Positions 27,568 to 37,114 are shown, numbered from the stretch's first letter. The stretch: 64,000 nt of DNA from Niabella sp. (GCF_030150205.1 NZ_JASLGT010000015.1:82705-146704); one strand, 5' to 3'. A program made the numbers and translations. Notes: a model not told the origin generated them from the letters alone.

Positions 27568-29448
27568 TTACCGGGGAACCAGGGGCGACTGCCGGGTATT
27601 GATATAGGTGGTTTTGCTGATAGCGCTCCGCCTGCCAGATGCTGTAACAACGATCGTCTTTAAGATTCTTTTTTCCCCGTCCGGAACTTTTATCATGATG
27701 GGCTTTTCGTACTGGTAATCGGTTTCCCTGGGATCCATATTATCCAGGGTATAAAATATACGCGCTCCTTTTACAGTCGGCTTTAAACTCACTGTAAAGC
27801 TTTTTCCCTGAAATACACGGTCGTCTTCTGCGCCGATGGCCATCGGAACAAAAAAATGCGTATCATTTTTTTGGTCAATGGCCCATAAATGCAGCGGCAG
27901 GCGGTCTTCAAGGAATGGTTTGTATTGTTTTTGAGCCATGGGAGTCCAGCAGCCCTCTGCAAACGCCAGCATCCTGGGCAGGATCATATATTCTACTTTT
28001 GCCGGTGTGGGCATGTACTCGGTCCATACGCAGGCTTCAGCACCCATGATGTATTTTTTCTGTTCAGCAGTTAATGCATCGGAAGCGGGGTTGTAGTTGT
28101 ATACCTTGCTTAAGGGATTAAAGCCCGGAAACCCAAGCGGTTCCTGTTCCGGCTTTGCCTGGTAATGATCAAAATAAATATAGTCATTAGGAGCCATAAT
28201 CACCTGGTGATTTTGCTGTGCTGCGGCAATGCCTCCTTTTTCACCCCGCCAGCTCATTACGATGGCATTGGGTGCCAGCCCACCTTCCAGGATCTCATCC
28301 CAGCCGATGATGGAGCGCCCCTTGCTGTTTACAAATTTTTCGATGCGCTGTATAAAATAGCTTTGCAATTCGTGCTCGTCTTTGAGATGATGGTCTTTAA
28401 TGCGCTGCTGACAATATTTGCAGGTTTTCCAGCGGGTTTTGGGCACTTCATCACCACCAATATGAATGTATTTTGAGGGGAAAAGCGCCATGACTTCGGT
28501 CAGCACATTTTCAAGAAAGGTGAATGTTGATTCCTTGCCGGCACAAAATACGTCCTCATAAATCCCCCAGCTTTCGATTGTTTTAAACGGACCGGGATGG
28601 TCTCCGCAGGCCAGTTCAGGATATGCTACCAGCGCTGATATACAGTGACCGGGCATCTCTATCTCCGGAATAATGGTGATATACCGGTCTGCCGCATACT
28701 GAATCAATGCTTTCACCTGCTGCTGGCTGTAAAAACCACCATGCGGTATACTGTCGTATCCCATCGGAACATCCTGGGCACTCCCCAGCAGCGTTTGTGC
28801 ACGCCATGCGCCCTCTTTGGTGAGTTTGGGATATTTTTTTATTTCAAGACGCCAGCCCTGGTCTTCCGTTAAATGCCAGTGAAACGTATTCAATTTGTAT
28901 TGCGCCATCAGGTCAATAAATTTCTTAAGAAACTCGAAAGGAAACATATGCAGGGCTACGTCGATATGCATGCCCCGGTATCCGAATCTTGGCGTGTCTT
29001 TAACAATGCCCGCGGGGATATCGATGTCGTTACTGCCGGTAAATTTCGATAGCTGTATCAGGCTCTGTAAGGCATAAAAGATTCCGGCGCCATTGCCCTT
29101 TAATACGATGTTTTTGGCGCTGATCGCTATTTCATAACTTTCTGATGGCTCCGTTTGACTATTAATAATAATGGCATTGCTGTTCTGAAGCGCACGATCC
29201 GGATTACCTCCCTTTTTCACGGGCAGGTTAAGGCCTTTTGCCTGGATGAGGAATGCATGATAAAGCTCCGCCATCCGTTTGGCTTCTTCCGAATCATAGA
29301 TAAGAGCCGTTTGACTATTTACTGAAAAATGTCCCTCAGTAGCCGTTACCGAAGCCGGGTAAGGAATAATAGCTGAAAATTGGCTGGTTTGCGATTTTGT
29401 GGTAATTGCTAAAACTAAGAGCAGGACAACAGAAAATAGCTTGTTCAT
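27568..29448 (-). CDS. Secreted beta-N-acetylhexosaminidase, GH20
   Basis: A 626-residue enzyme from the ATG at 29448, which gives a signal peptide (MNKLFSVVLLLVLAITTKSQ). Residues about 25-150 are the GH20b alpha/beta domain, followed by the TIM barrel. The catalytic pair is in HIGGDEVPKTRW (Asp positions the acetamido group, Glu is the acid), and ACVWTEYM and GWDEILEG are further family signatures. The end is a small beta domain of the chitobiase type. It releases terminal GlcNAc or GalNAc from glycans outside the cytoplasm. A three-part operator lies 50 bp upstream. Confidence 0.92.
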   Translation of the reverse strand: MNKLFSVVLLLVLAITTKSQTSQFSAIIPYPASVTATEGHFSVNSQTALIYDSEEAKRMAELYHAFLIQAKGLNLPVKKGGNPDRALQNSNAIIINSQTEPSESYEIAISAKNIVLKGNGAGIFYALQSLIQLSKFTGSNDIDIPAGIVKDTPRFGYRGMHIDVALHMFPFEFLKKFIDLMAQYKLNTFHWHLTEDQGWRLEIKKYPKLTKEGAWRAQTLLGSAQDVPMGYDSIPHGGFYSQQQVKALIQYAADRYITIIPEIEMPGHCISALVAYPELACGDHPGPFKTIESWGIYEDVFCAGKESTFTFLENVLTEVMALFPSKYIHIGGDEVPKTRWKTCKYCQQRIKDHHLKDEHELQSYFIQRIEKFVNSKGRSIIGWDEILEGGLAPNAIVMSWRGEKGGIAAAQQNHQVIMAPNDYIYFDHYQAKPEQEPLGFPGFNPLSKVYNYNPASDALTAEQKKYIMGAEACVWTEYMPTPAKVEYMILPRMLAFAEGCWTPMAQKQYKPFLEDRLPLHLWAIDQKNDTHFFVPMAIGAEDDRVFQGKSFTVSLKPTVKGARIFYTLDNMDPRETDYQYEKPIMIKVPDGEKRILKTIVVTASGRRSAISKTTYINTRQSPLVPR

Positions 29449-29497
29449 AATCCATTTGAGGTTCAAGATTTTCAAATTTTATATACGGCAGCGCGAA

Positions 29498-29539
29498 TTT
29501 GCGTTTTGTATGCGGTTTTGTGAAATAAAAATACGCAAA
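29498..29539 (-). promoter_or_regulatory. Three-part operator candidate, site 4 (GH20/transporter divergent region)
   Basis: Read on the minus strand toward GH20: TTTGCG (29539-29534), 19 nt, CGCATA (29514-29509), 5 nt, CGCAAA (29503-29498). The region also serves the divergent transporter at 29635, so the site could act on both. Spacing and order match the murQ site exactly and R1-R3 within one base. Confidence 0.5.
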
Positions 29540-29592
29540 AAGTACTCATAATGTCAAATTATTTTTTATATTCGTTTTTGAAAGGGTATTTA

Positions 29593-29631
29593 ATGATTGC
29601 AAAGTGTAAAGCACAGCTGAAATCTATTTAA
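29593..29631 (+). CDS. Leader mini-ORF before the Nramp-fold transporter, 12 codons
   Basis: ATG at 29593 encodes MIAKCKAQLKSI and stops 3 bp before the transporter ATG. The opening ATGATTGCaaag resembles the conserved leader starts of R1-R3, and an AAAGGG stretch upstream also matches R1. This looks like a weak, shortened relative of those leaders. Translation is unproven; coupling to the transporter start would be possible. Confidence 0.25.
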   Translation: MIAKCKAQLKSI

Positions 29632-29634
29632 GTT

Positions 29635-30861
29635 ATGGGAAATATTGAAAAAGGAAATCACGGGAGATGGAGCCGGTGGTTGCAGGTATTAGGTCCGGGG
29701 ATCATTACTGCTGCATTGGTTTTTGGACCCAGCAAAATGACGATTACTTCAAAACTGGGCGCGGCGTATGGTTATGATTTGCTTTGGGCCGTTGTTGCAG
29801 CTATTTTTTTTATGGCAGTATTTACCAGTATGTCTTCCAGGATTGCATTAGCTACCGATCAGTCTTTTTTATCCCTGATCAAACAGCGCTGGGGTAAACC
29901 GGTGGCCATACTGGTAGGTATTGGCGTTTTTTTTGTTACCGCTTCTTTCCAGGCGGGAAATTCGACCGGTGTTGGGATCTCATTAGCCGAAACAACGGGG
30001 ATTAGCGCCAAAGTATGGATCCTACTTGCTAATGCGGTAGGTATTACATTATTATTCTTTAAAGGGTTCTACAAGATCCTGGAAAAAATAATGATCCTGT
30101 TAATTGTAATTATGCTGGGATCGTTTATTGTGACTTTTTTTCTGGCAAAGCCGTCTGCCTCCGGCATTATTAACGGGCTGGTTCCGGTGTTACCAGAAGG
30201 CTCCCTGAGTTTGGTGATCGCTTTATTTGCTTCTGCTTTTTCGATCGTTGGCGCTTTGTATCAGTCATACATGGTTCAGGAACGCCGGCGGTTATCACCC
30301 AACCTGCAGCAAAAACCTTCAGACAGTCTGCCGGGTATTTTAATCCTGGGAATTATGGCCAGTATCGTATTGATCTGTGCTGCTTCCGTGTTGCATCCCG
30401 CCGGGGTAGTGGTAACCAAGGCAACGGACATGTCCAAAACATTGGCACCTTTATTTGGTGATTATGCTGCGCACCTTTTCCTGGTTGGTTTGTTTGGTGC
30501 CTCCTTTTCTTCGCTTATCGGGAATGCATCTGTTGGAGGTACACTTCTGGGAGATGCATTGGGATACAAAGGGCAGCTGAGCTCCAATATGGTACGGCTG
30601 TTGATTGCAATGGTAATGATCATTGGTGCTTTTGTGGCATTACGGTTTAACGGAGCTCCGCTGGAACTGATTGTGCTGGCACAAAGTGTTACCATATTGG
30701 TGGTACCCTTTATCGGAATTGCGATGTTTAGCATATCCAATGATCGTAAGATCATGGGGCGTTATGTGAACTCCCCGCTGACAAAAGTGATTGCGGGTAT
30801 CGGCCTCCTGCTGTTGCTGGTACTGGCAATAATCAATATTAAAGAATTATTTTTTAAATAA
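29635..30861 (+). CDS. Nramp-fold (LeuT-like) transporter without the metal-binding motifs
   Basis: A 408-residue membrane protein with about eleven helices and clear Nramp-family character in helix 1 (GPGIITAALVFGPSK) and onward. True Mn/Fe Nramps carry DPGN in helix 1 and a Met-based MPHN in helix 6. Here the first is GPSK, and the second region reads GALYQSYMVQ. The residues that bind metal are therefore absent, and an organic substrate or another ion is more likely. It heads a cluster of sugar-acid-type enzymes, so uptake of their substrate is a reasonable inference. Confidence 0.7.
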   Translation: MGNIEKGNHGRWSRWLQVLGPGIITAALVFGPSKMTITSKLGAAYGYDLLWAVVAAIFFMAVFTSMSSRIALATDQSFLSLIKQRWGKPVAILVGIGVFFVTASFQAGNSTGVGISLAETTGISAKVWILLANAVGITLLFFKGFYKILEKIMILLIVIMLGSFIVTFFLAKPSASGIINGLVPVLPEGSLSLVIALFASAFSIVGALYQSYMVQERRRLSPNLQQKPSDSLPGILILGIMASIVLICAASVLHPAGVVVTKATDMSKTLAPLFGDYAAHLFLVGLFGASFSSLIGNASVGGTLLGDALGYKGQLSSNMVRLLIAMVMIIGAFVALRFNGAPLELIVLAQSVTILVVPFIGIAMFSISNDRKIMGRYVNSPLTKVIAGIGLLLLLVLAIINIKELFFK

Positions 30862-30972
30862 GTATATGAAATACCGCATACAGAAACCATCCTTTTCCTA
30901 CCCGGAACATTTCTTATGCGTATCCCGGTAACCACCGGAATGATATGACCTAAACCCATAAAAAATAAACAC

Positions 30973-31989
30973 ATGAATGAATTGCAGTTAATAGAAGACG
31001 AATTGTATCAGCCATCGGCTGCATTGCTGGATGATCTGCGGGCATTGGAGGGCGATATTATTTTTTTAGGAGCCGGCGGTAAGATGGGCCCCGGTATGAT
31101 CAAGCTGGCCAGTATCGCATTACGTGAGGCAAATATCTCTAAACGGCTGATCGCGGTTTCAAGATTTAGTGATGCCGATGCCCGGAAAGAGCTGGAGGAT
31201 CTGGGGGTGGAGGTGATTGCCGCAGACCTCCTGGATGAAGCGCAGCTGCAGGCCCTGCCCGATGCTAAGAATGTGATGTACCTGGCCGGAACGAAGTTTG
31301 GTACAAAAGGGAATGAGCCGTTTACATGGGCTATGAATGCTTATTTGCCCGGGCGTGTTGCAGAGAAGTATAAAAATTCAAGGATCGTAGCATTTTCTAC
31401 CGGCAATGTATATCCCTTTTCAACGTTGGATCAGGGCGGTTTTTCCGAAGAAACGAAACCGGATCCGGTGGGTGAATATGGACAGTCTTGTTTAGGACGT
31501 GAACGCATCTTTCAATACTTTTCTAATGTGCACGGAACCCCGGTGTTGATCTATAGGCTGAACTATGCCATCGACCTGCGCTACGGGGTTTTACTGGAAG
31601 TAGGCAAAGCTGTTTACAATGGATCGCCCATCAATATTTCAACCGGAGCTGTAAACGTAATCTGGCAGGGTGACGCGAATGAGATCGCGTTGCGGAGTTT
31701 TTTACATTGCAGCACCCCGGCAAAAGTTTTAAATGTAACCGGGCCGGAAACGATCAGCTTAACCTGGCTGGCAACACAGTTCGGGACGATCTTTGGAAAG
31801 CCGCCTGTTTTTACCGGGCAGGTACAGAACACGGCTTTGTTGAGCAATGCATCGGAGGCGCATCGCCTTTTTGGCTATCCGCGCGTCAGCCTGAGAAAAA
31901 TGATCCGGCTGGTGGCAGATTGGATCAGTTTAGAAGGAAAACAAATAGACAAACCCACCCATTTTCAGGAAAGACAAGGTCAATTTTAA
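30973..31989 (+). CDS. NAD-dependent epimerase/dehydratase family (SDR) protein with altered active site
   Basis: A 338-residue extended SDR. The nucleotide-binding loop is FLGAGGKMG (residues about 31-39), and the Ser region reads AFSTGNVYPF. The usual YxxxK is changed: EYGQSCLGRE keeps the Tyr but has Cys where Lys is expected. Either another residue replaces the Lys or the activity differs from classical SDRs. It lies 111 bp after the transporter and 12 bp before the DapA-like gene. No signal peptide, so cytoplasmic. Confidence 0.7.
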   Translation: MNELQLIEDELYQPSAALLDDLRALEGDIIFLGAGGKMGPGMIKLASIALREANISKRLIAVSRFSDADARKELEDLGVEVIAADLLDEAQLQALPDAKNVMYLAGTKFGTKGNEPFTWAMNAYLPGRVAEKYKNSRIVAFSTGNVYPFSTLDQGGFSEETKPDPVGEYGQSCLGRERIFQYFSNVHGTPVLIYRLNYAIDLRYGVLLEVGKAVYNGSPINISTGAVNVIWQGDANEIALRSFLHCSTPAKVLNVTGPETISLTWLATQFGTIFGKPPVFTGQVQNTALLSNASEAHRLFGYPRVSLRKMIRLVADWISLEGKQIDKPTHFQERQGQF

Positions 31990-32001
31990 TGTATATCAGT
32001 T

Positions 32002-33057
32002 ATGAGTTTATCGGTTACCATAAAAAATATTTTGCAGGAGGGTATCGCTATACCGGCGCACCCGCTGGCACTTACAGCAGAAAGAGATTTTGATGAAAGG
32101 ACGCAACGCCGGTTAACCCGCTATTATCTGGCCAGTGGCGCGGGCGGTATTGCCATAGCGGTACATTCTACCCAATTTGAAATACGGGATCCGCACATTG
32201 ATTTATTAGAAAAAGTGCTGTACACCACTGCTGATGAAATTGAACGGAGCGGTAAAGAACACTTTGTAAGAATTGCCGGTATATGCGGCCCAACGGATCA
32301 GGCGGTTCGGGAAGCACAACTGGCAAAAAAGTACGGGTATCATCTGGGGTTGTTAAGTATGGGGGGATTGAATACACTGACGGAAGACGAATTGATCGAG
32401 CGTACAAAGGCCGTTGCTGACATTATTCCGGTGTTTGGATTTTATTTACAACCCGCAGTGGGTGGCCGGATCCTGAGCTTTGAGTTCTGGAAAAAATTTG
32501 CAGCCATACCCAATGTTCATGCCATCAAAATTGCTGCCTTTAACCGTTACCAGACACTGGATGCGGTGCGGGCTGTTTGCAGTTCCGAAAGAGCGGATGA
32601 TATTGCGCTGTACACCGGAAATGATGATAATATTATCGCAGACCTGTTGACCACTTATCATTTTAATATAAACGGGAAGCCGGTAAAAAAAGATTTTCGT
32701 GGCGGACTGTTAGGGCATTGGGCTGTATGGACGCATAAGGCGGCGGCGCTGTTGAATGCCGTAAAAGCCTATAAGGCAGGTGACCGGTCCAAGGCTGATG
32801 AGTGGCTGACCAAAAATGTATGGGTAACGGATATGAATGCTGCCATTTTTGATCCCGCCAATCATTTTCACGGATGCATCCCGGGCATACATGAAGTGTT
32901 GCGAAGGCAGGGGCTGTTAAAGGGTACCTGGTGCCTGAACCCCAATGAAGTATTGTCGCCCGGGCAATCTGACGAAATTACCAGGGTGACCGAAGCCTAT
33001 CCGGAATTGATTGATGATGATTTCGTAAAAAGCTTTTTACAAAAGGATCTGGGGTAG
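32002..33057 (+). CDS. Dihydrodipicolinate synthase/N-acetylneuraminate lyase family protein
   Basis: A 351-residue class-I aldolase-type TIM barrel. The Schiff-base Lys is probably in AIKIAAFNRYQT, and the strand before it (PVFGFYLQPAVGG) holds a Tyr in the place typical of the family. It is longer than DapA (about 292) because of a C-terminal extension. It would cleave or form a 2-keto-3-deoxy sugar acid or similar compound in the cytoplasm, which fits the enolase-superfamily gene just downstream. It is not the biosynthetic DapA judging from context. Confidence 0.7.
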   Translation: MSLSVTIKNILQEGIAIPAHPLALTAERDFDERTQRRLTRYYLASGAGGIAIAVHSTQFEIRDPHIDLLEKVLYTTADEIERSGKEHFVRIAGICGPTDQAVREAQLAKKYGYHLGLLSMGGLNTLTEDELIERTKAVADIIPVFGFYLQPAVGGRILSFEFWKKFAAIPNVHAIKIAAFNRYQTLDAVRAVCSSERADDIALYTGNDDNIIADLLTTYHFNINGKPVKKDFRGGLLGHWAVWTHKAAALLNAVKAYKAGDRSKADEWLTKNVWVTDMNAAIFDPANHFHGCIPGIHEVLRRQGLLKGTWCLNPNEVLSPGQSDEITRVTEAYPELIDDDFVKSFLQKDLG

Positions 33058-33077
33058 TGGCCTTATAACGGATAGTT

Positions 33078-34460
33078 ATGAAGAGAAGGTCCTTTATTAA
33101 AGATACGGTTGCATGGTCATTATTGCCCATGATAAAGCCGTTGACAGGGCTGGCCATTCAATCTTCAAATATGAAAATCAAAATTGATCACATTGCTTCC
33201 GATTTTGAAAGGCAGCCGCTGGTAAGGCCATTTGGATTTAAGGGCGGTTACCTGACTGAGTTATGGCAGGCGGTATCGTTGATGCAAACTGCTGCAAGCG
33301 GACCAAAAATTGGCCTCGCTACGCAAAGCGTTTTGTACGGCGATCCGGATGTTTTTTCCGAACATTCTGAAAGTGCCGGCAATGCATTGATGTATGCGTT
33401 ATCGGAGAAGGCTTTACAACTCGTAAAAGAAACGCCTTTTGACACACCTGTTGATCTTTTAGCTATGGTTTTGCCGGAGGTTACCAAATATGCAGTATCG
33501 ATTACCGGGCGAAGTAATGTAAACCTGAACTTTATTTATAATGCATTAGTGGGTGTAGACAATGCGGCGTGGCTGGTGTACGCAGCTGAAAAAAAATGCG
33601 CAGACTTTGATGCCATGATCCCCGCGGTGTATAGAAAGCCGCTAAGCCGGCATAATTCAAAGATCGCCGTAATGTATCAGGTGCCGTATGGTATGCCCAT
33701 GACGGATCTGTTAAAGGCGGCGGATGAAGGCTATTTTGTTTTTAAAATTAAAACAGGCATGCCGGGAAGCCAGGAGCAGATGCTGCAATCGGATATGGAA
33801 CGGCTAACGCTCATTCACCGTACGCTCCGGGACTTAAGAACCCCGCAAACAACGAACGGCCGGCTGATGTACACCCTGGATTCGAATGGTCGGTATCAGA
33901 AAAAGGAAAGCTTATTAAAGTACCTTGATCATGCCCGGGAAATAGGTGCCTTTGATCAGATAAAATTGATAGAGGAGCCGCTTTGGGAATCCAATAATGA
34001 TTATGTAGGCGATGTGGGGGTGATTGTTGGGGCCGATGAAAGCGTACATACGGAGGCCGATGCTATAAAAAGAATTCAGCAGGGGTATAAAGCCATTGTG
34101 CTGAAAGGTATTGCCAAAACATTAAGTGTGAGCTTTAAAATTGCAAAGGTGGCACATGAGCATAATGTGGCTTGCATCTGCGCGGATCTTACCGTAAACC
34201 CGCTGTTGCTGGATTGGCATAAAAACCTGGCGGCCCGGCTGCAGCCGTTCCCCGGAATCGGAATGCCGATGATCGAAACCAACGGCGATATGAACTATAA
34301 GAACTGGCAGCTGATGAAAACGTTTAACGCTATACAGGATGCGTCCTGGCAACAGGTAAGGCAGGGAGTGTTTGAGTTGAATAATGATTTTTATGAACGG
34401 AGCGGAGGCATATTCATGGGAACGGAGCATTACGAAAATATGTTTAAAAGAAAGTCCTGA
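33078..34460 (+). CDS. Enolase-superfamily (mandelate racemase-like) protein with Tat-type leader
   Basis: A 460-residue protein. The barrel holds FKIKTG (Lys), DSNGRY (metal Asp), LIEEPL (metal Glu), GADES (metal Glu) and AIVLKG (Lys), so the superfamily active site is largely intact. Members dehydrate or epimerise acid sugars or dipeptides. The N-terminus MKRRSFIKDTVAWSL looks like a Tat leader, although its hydrophobic part is short and the cleavage site is not obvious. It lies 20 bp after the aldolase-like gene. Confidence 0.72.
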   Translation: MKRRSFIKDTVAWSLLPMIKPLTGLAIQSSNMKIKIDHIASDFERQPLVRPFGFKGGYLTELWQAVSLMQTAASGPKIGLATQSVLYGDPDVFSEHSESAGNALMYALSEKALQLVKETPFDTPVDLLAMVLPEVTKYAVSITGRSNVNLNFIYNALVGVDNAAWLVYAAEKKCADFDAMIPAVYRKPLSRHNSKIAVMYQVPYGMPMTDLLKAADEGYFVFKIKTGMPGSQEQMLQSDMERLTLIHRTLRDLRTPQTTNGRLMYTLDSNGRYQKKESLLKYLDHAREIGAFDQIKLIEEPLWESNNDYVGDVGVIVGADESVHTEADAIKRIQQGYKAIVLKGIAKTLSVSFKIAKVAHEHNVACICADLTVNPLLLDWHKNLAARLQPFPGIGMPMIETNGDMNYKNWQLMKTFNAIQDASWQQVRQGVFELNNDFYERSGGIFMGTEHYENMFKRKS

Positions 34461-34558
34461 CATATTTCACCGCCAACCTAAACAAGCGCGTGCCGATGCC
34501 TGCACGTAGTGAAGGTATACGAAGGAAGAAAAGGATCAAATAATTAAATTCAGTTAAT

Positions 34559-35902
34559 ATGAATAATAGTAAAGGCCGCAGGAGCTTTATAAAAAAATCT
34601 GCAGTGATCGGGTTAGGCGCCACACTGAGCTTTGAAAAAGTATTGCCTACCGTTTTCCAGGCGGAAGGGAAACCGGCGGTGCTGGGGGGAAGCCCCCTGG
34701 TGAATGCGCCCTGGCCCAAGTGGCCCATCTGGAATAAAGAAACCGATGAGCCGCTTGTTTTAGAAGCCCTGCGTAGCGGCGTTTGGTCGCGTGCAGAAAA
34801 AGTAACATTATTCGAAAAAAAATGGGCTGCGCTCATCGGGACAAAAAGAGCGCTGGCAACGGTTAACGGAACCAATGCGCTGATTACTGCCGTGGCACAA
34901 TCGGATATTGGCGGCGGGGATGAAGTGATTTTACCACCCTATACCTTTATTGCAACCCTTACAGCAATACTGAATGCGGGGGCAATGCCCGTGTTTGCGG
35001 ATGTAAATCCGGATACCTTCCTGATAGATCCGGAGGCCATTAAGAAAAAAATTACCAGTCGCACCAGGGCGATCTTACCGGTGCATATTTGTGGCTTACC
35101 GGCCGATATGGGAAATATCATGCAGATCGCCAACCAGCATAATTTAATAGTGATTGAAGATGCCTGTCAGGCCTGGCTGGCAGAGATCAATCATAAAAAA
35201 GTGGGCACTTTTGGTCATGCCGGATGTTTCAGTTTTCAGAATTCTAAAAATTTGCCGATAGGTGAGGGTGGTGCTATTGTAAGTGATGACGAAGGTTTTA
35301 TGGACCGGTGTGTTTCATATCATAACCTGGGGCTGCCCTATGGAACGGCCTCTGCGCGACCCGGCAGCAAACTGCGGTTAACAGAGTACCAGGCCGCTAT
35401 CGGGATGGTACAGATGGAGCGGCTTTTGCCGCAAACAGCCACCAGGAATGAAAATGCGCTTTATTTAAGGCAGCAGATGAAAAATATAAAGGGAATTATA
35501 CCACATACCTTAAACCCTGGTGTTACGCAGGCTGCGTATCATTTATTTCCTTTCAGGTATGATCAGCGCCATTTTGCAGATCTGCCAAGAGCACAATTTA
35601 TAAAAGCCTTACAGGCTGAAGGTATTCCTTGTTCCGGTGGTTATACGCCTTTAAATACGGTGGAGTACCTGGGCAATACGTTTGAGACGAAGAATTATAA
35701 AAAGATGTATACGGCACCTGAGCTGAGTTACGAACGGTTTAAAGAAAATAACCACTGCCCCAAAAATGAGCGGCTTTGCCAGGAAGCTGTTTGGCTGCCG
35801 CAGAATGTATTACTTGCTAATAAGGGAAGCATGGACCTGATTGTTTCGGCTATCCAGAAAATTCAGAAGAATGCTGCTACAATCGGTAAAAAGGGTGCAT
35901 AG
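34559..35902 (+). CDS. Tat-exported DegT/DnrJ/EryC1-type PLP protein (copy 2)
   Basis: A 447-residue PLP protein with a twin-arginine leader (GRRSFIKKSAVIGLGATL). Asp in VIEDACQA and Lys in CFSFQNSKNLPIGEGG mark the cofactor site. It is a full-length paralogue of the proteins at 23883 and 55744, most like the latter in the C-terminal region with NHCPKNERLCQEAVWLPQN. It ends the rightward transporter-enolase cluster, 98 bp after the previous gene. Confidence 0.8.
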   Translation: MNNSKGRRSFIKKSAVIGLGATLSFEKVLPTVFQAEGKPAVLGGSPLVNAPWPKWPIWNKETDEPLVLEALRSGVWSRAEKVTLFEKKWAALIGTKRALATVNGTNALITAVAQSDIGGGDEVILPPYTFIATLTAILNAGAMPVFADVNPDTFLIDPEAIKKKITSRTRAILPVHICGLPADMGNIMQIANQHNLIVIEDACQAWLAEINHKKVGTFGHAGCFSFQNSKNLPIGEGGAIVSDDEGFMDRCVSYHNLGLPYGTASARPGSKLRLTEYQAAIGMVQMERLLPQTATRNENALYLRQQMKNIKGIIPHTLNPGVTQAAYHLFPFRYDQRHFADLPRAQFIKALQAEGIPCSGGYTPLNTVEYLGNTFETKNYKKMYTAPELSYERFKENNHCPKNERLCQEAVWLPQNVLLANKGSMDLIVSAIQKIQKNAATIGKKGA

Positions 35903-36252
35903 TATGTAAGTGATATTGCCGTTATTCGTATGTGGGATAGTCGTTTGTTGTTATAAAAGCAGCAGCCTCCGGATGGGCTTTGATCCGGTATTGGCAATGC
36001 CTGGCTGGAGCTTATTGTAATCAGTTATCCGGTTGCAATAAGCTCCGGTGTCGTTTCGGCATAGTCATTCCTTCTTCATGCTGTCAGCATCAATAAACGA
36101 ATAGCTGGTCCTCTTTGGCTGAATTGATAGCGTAAGGGCCTTTCTGCTTCGGCCGGGCTAACGATAAGCCTTCCGCGCATGACGTTATGATCACTGACCT
36201 TTATCGGAGTCATGGATCGGTGAACGAAACACCTGATGTACTCAATAAAAAA
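35903..36252. other. Convergent intergenic region with strong inverted repeats
   Basis: No gene seen. The region lies between converging genes and contains the dyad CCGGAT-N8-ATCCGG near 35969-35988 and a perfect 11-bp inverted repeat at 36007-36046. It probably serves to end transcription from both sides, but there is no T-tract. Confidence 0.4.
36007..36046. repeat. Perfect 11-bp inverted repeat with 18-nt loop
   Basis: GGAGCTTATTG (36007-36017) and CAATAAGCTCC (36036-36046) are exact reverse complements. A hairpin between converging genes is expected for a terminator, but the following bases are GC-rich rather than a T run. Confidence 0.5.
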
Positions 36253-37002
36253 TTAAAGTAATGTAAGATTCGTGTCCTGGTATTTTACCAGGCTTGGGTC
36301 ATTAGGGTCTAACTCTGTAATCAGATAATTGACCTGGTTTACATCACAGATTTTAATGGTCTGAATGGTATTTAACTTTTCAGAAATGGTAACCACGGCC
36401 ACTTTTTTAGCGGAGCGTACCAGGGCTTTTTTAGCCTGTACTACTTCCCAGTCAAGATCTGTTAAGCCTTCTTCAACAGAGAAGGCGTTTGCACCCAGCA
36501 AACACAGGTCTGCTTTTATTTCTGAAAGCTGGTTGATCATCCCGGACCCTACATGCAGGTTGGCGTTTTTTAACAATCTTCCGCCGATGGTGATCACTTC
36601 AATATTGTCAAATTCAGAGAGCGTAATAGCAATTTGAGGACTAATGGTAAAGAACGTGGCTTTCATGTTCTTGGGGATCATTTTGGCCAGCTCGAGGATG
36701 GTGGTACCTCCTTCGGTAAGGACAGTTGAATTGTTTTTTATCAGTCGTAAAGCCTTTTCCGCAATAATTTTTTTGGATTCAAGGGCATACACTTCATTTT
36801 GTCCGCTAAACGGTGAAACAAATGAAGGACCAACAGCGCCACCATGTACTTTTACCACTTTCCCTATTTCTGCTAATTCAATAATATCCCGCCGGATGGT
36901 ATCATCCGACACTTTTAGCTGTAAACTCAGGTCTGCACACAAAACTTTATTATGCAGGTTGATTTCCTTTAATATAAACTTCTGCCGTTCGTCTTTACGC
37001 AT
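36253..37002 (-). CDS. DeoR-family transcriptional regulator
   Basis: A 249-residue protein. Residues 1-60 form the DeoR winged helix (MRKDERQKFILKEI, then VSDDTIRRDIIELAEIGKV and VKVHGGA), and the rest is the sugar-phosphate-sensing DeoRC domain (GGTTILELA, TIGGRLL, DLCLLGANAF). These proteins usually bind repeated operator hexamers and respond to a phosphorylated sugar. It is the only sugar-type regulator in the window and is thus the best candidate for the TTTGCG/CGCANA sites, though no such site lies before its own gene. Confidence 0.88.
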   Translation of the reverse strand: MRKDERQKFILKEINLHNKVLCADLSLQLKVSDDTIRRDIIELAEIGKVVKVHGGAVGPSFVSPFSGQNEVYALESKKIIAEKALRLIKNNSTVLTEGGTTILELAKMIPKNMKATFFTISPQIAITLSEFDNIEVITIGGRLLKNANLHVGSGMINQLSEIKADLCLLGANAFSVEEGLTDLDWEVVQAKKALVRSAKKVAVVTISEKLNTIQTIKICDVNQVNYLITELDPNDPSLVKYQDTNLTLL

Positions 37003-37114
37003 AGTAGTGATTTAGTTTAAAGCTGTTCTTCATGTTAACAATTTATTGCTGAAACTGTTCAGGTTAATTTATAGTAAATATATAGCATATATCGGAAAAA
37101 CAAAGCCCGGGCTG

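Noticed and set aside
29635..30861. MntH-type manganese transporter
   Set aside because: The DPGN and MPHN metal-binding motifs are absent.
32002..33057. Biosynthetic DapA (lysine pathway)
   Set aside because: It is longer than DapA and lies among sugar-catabolic genes with no lysine genes nearby.
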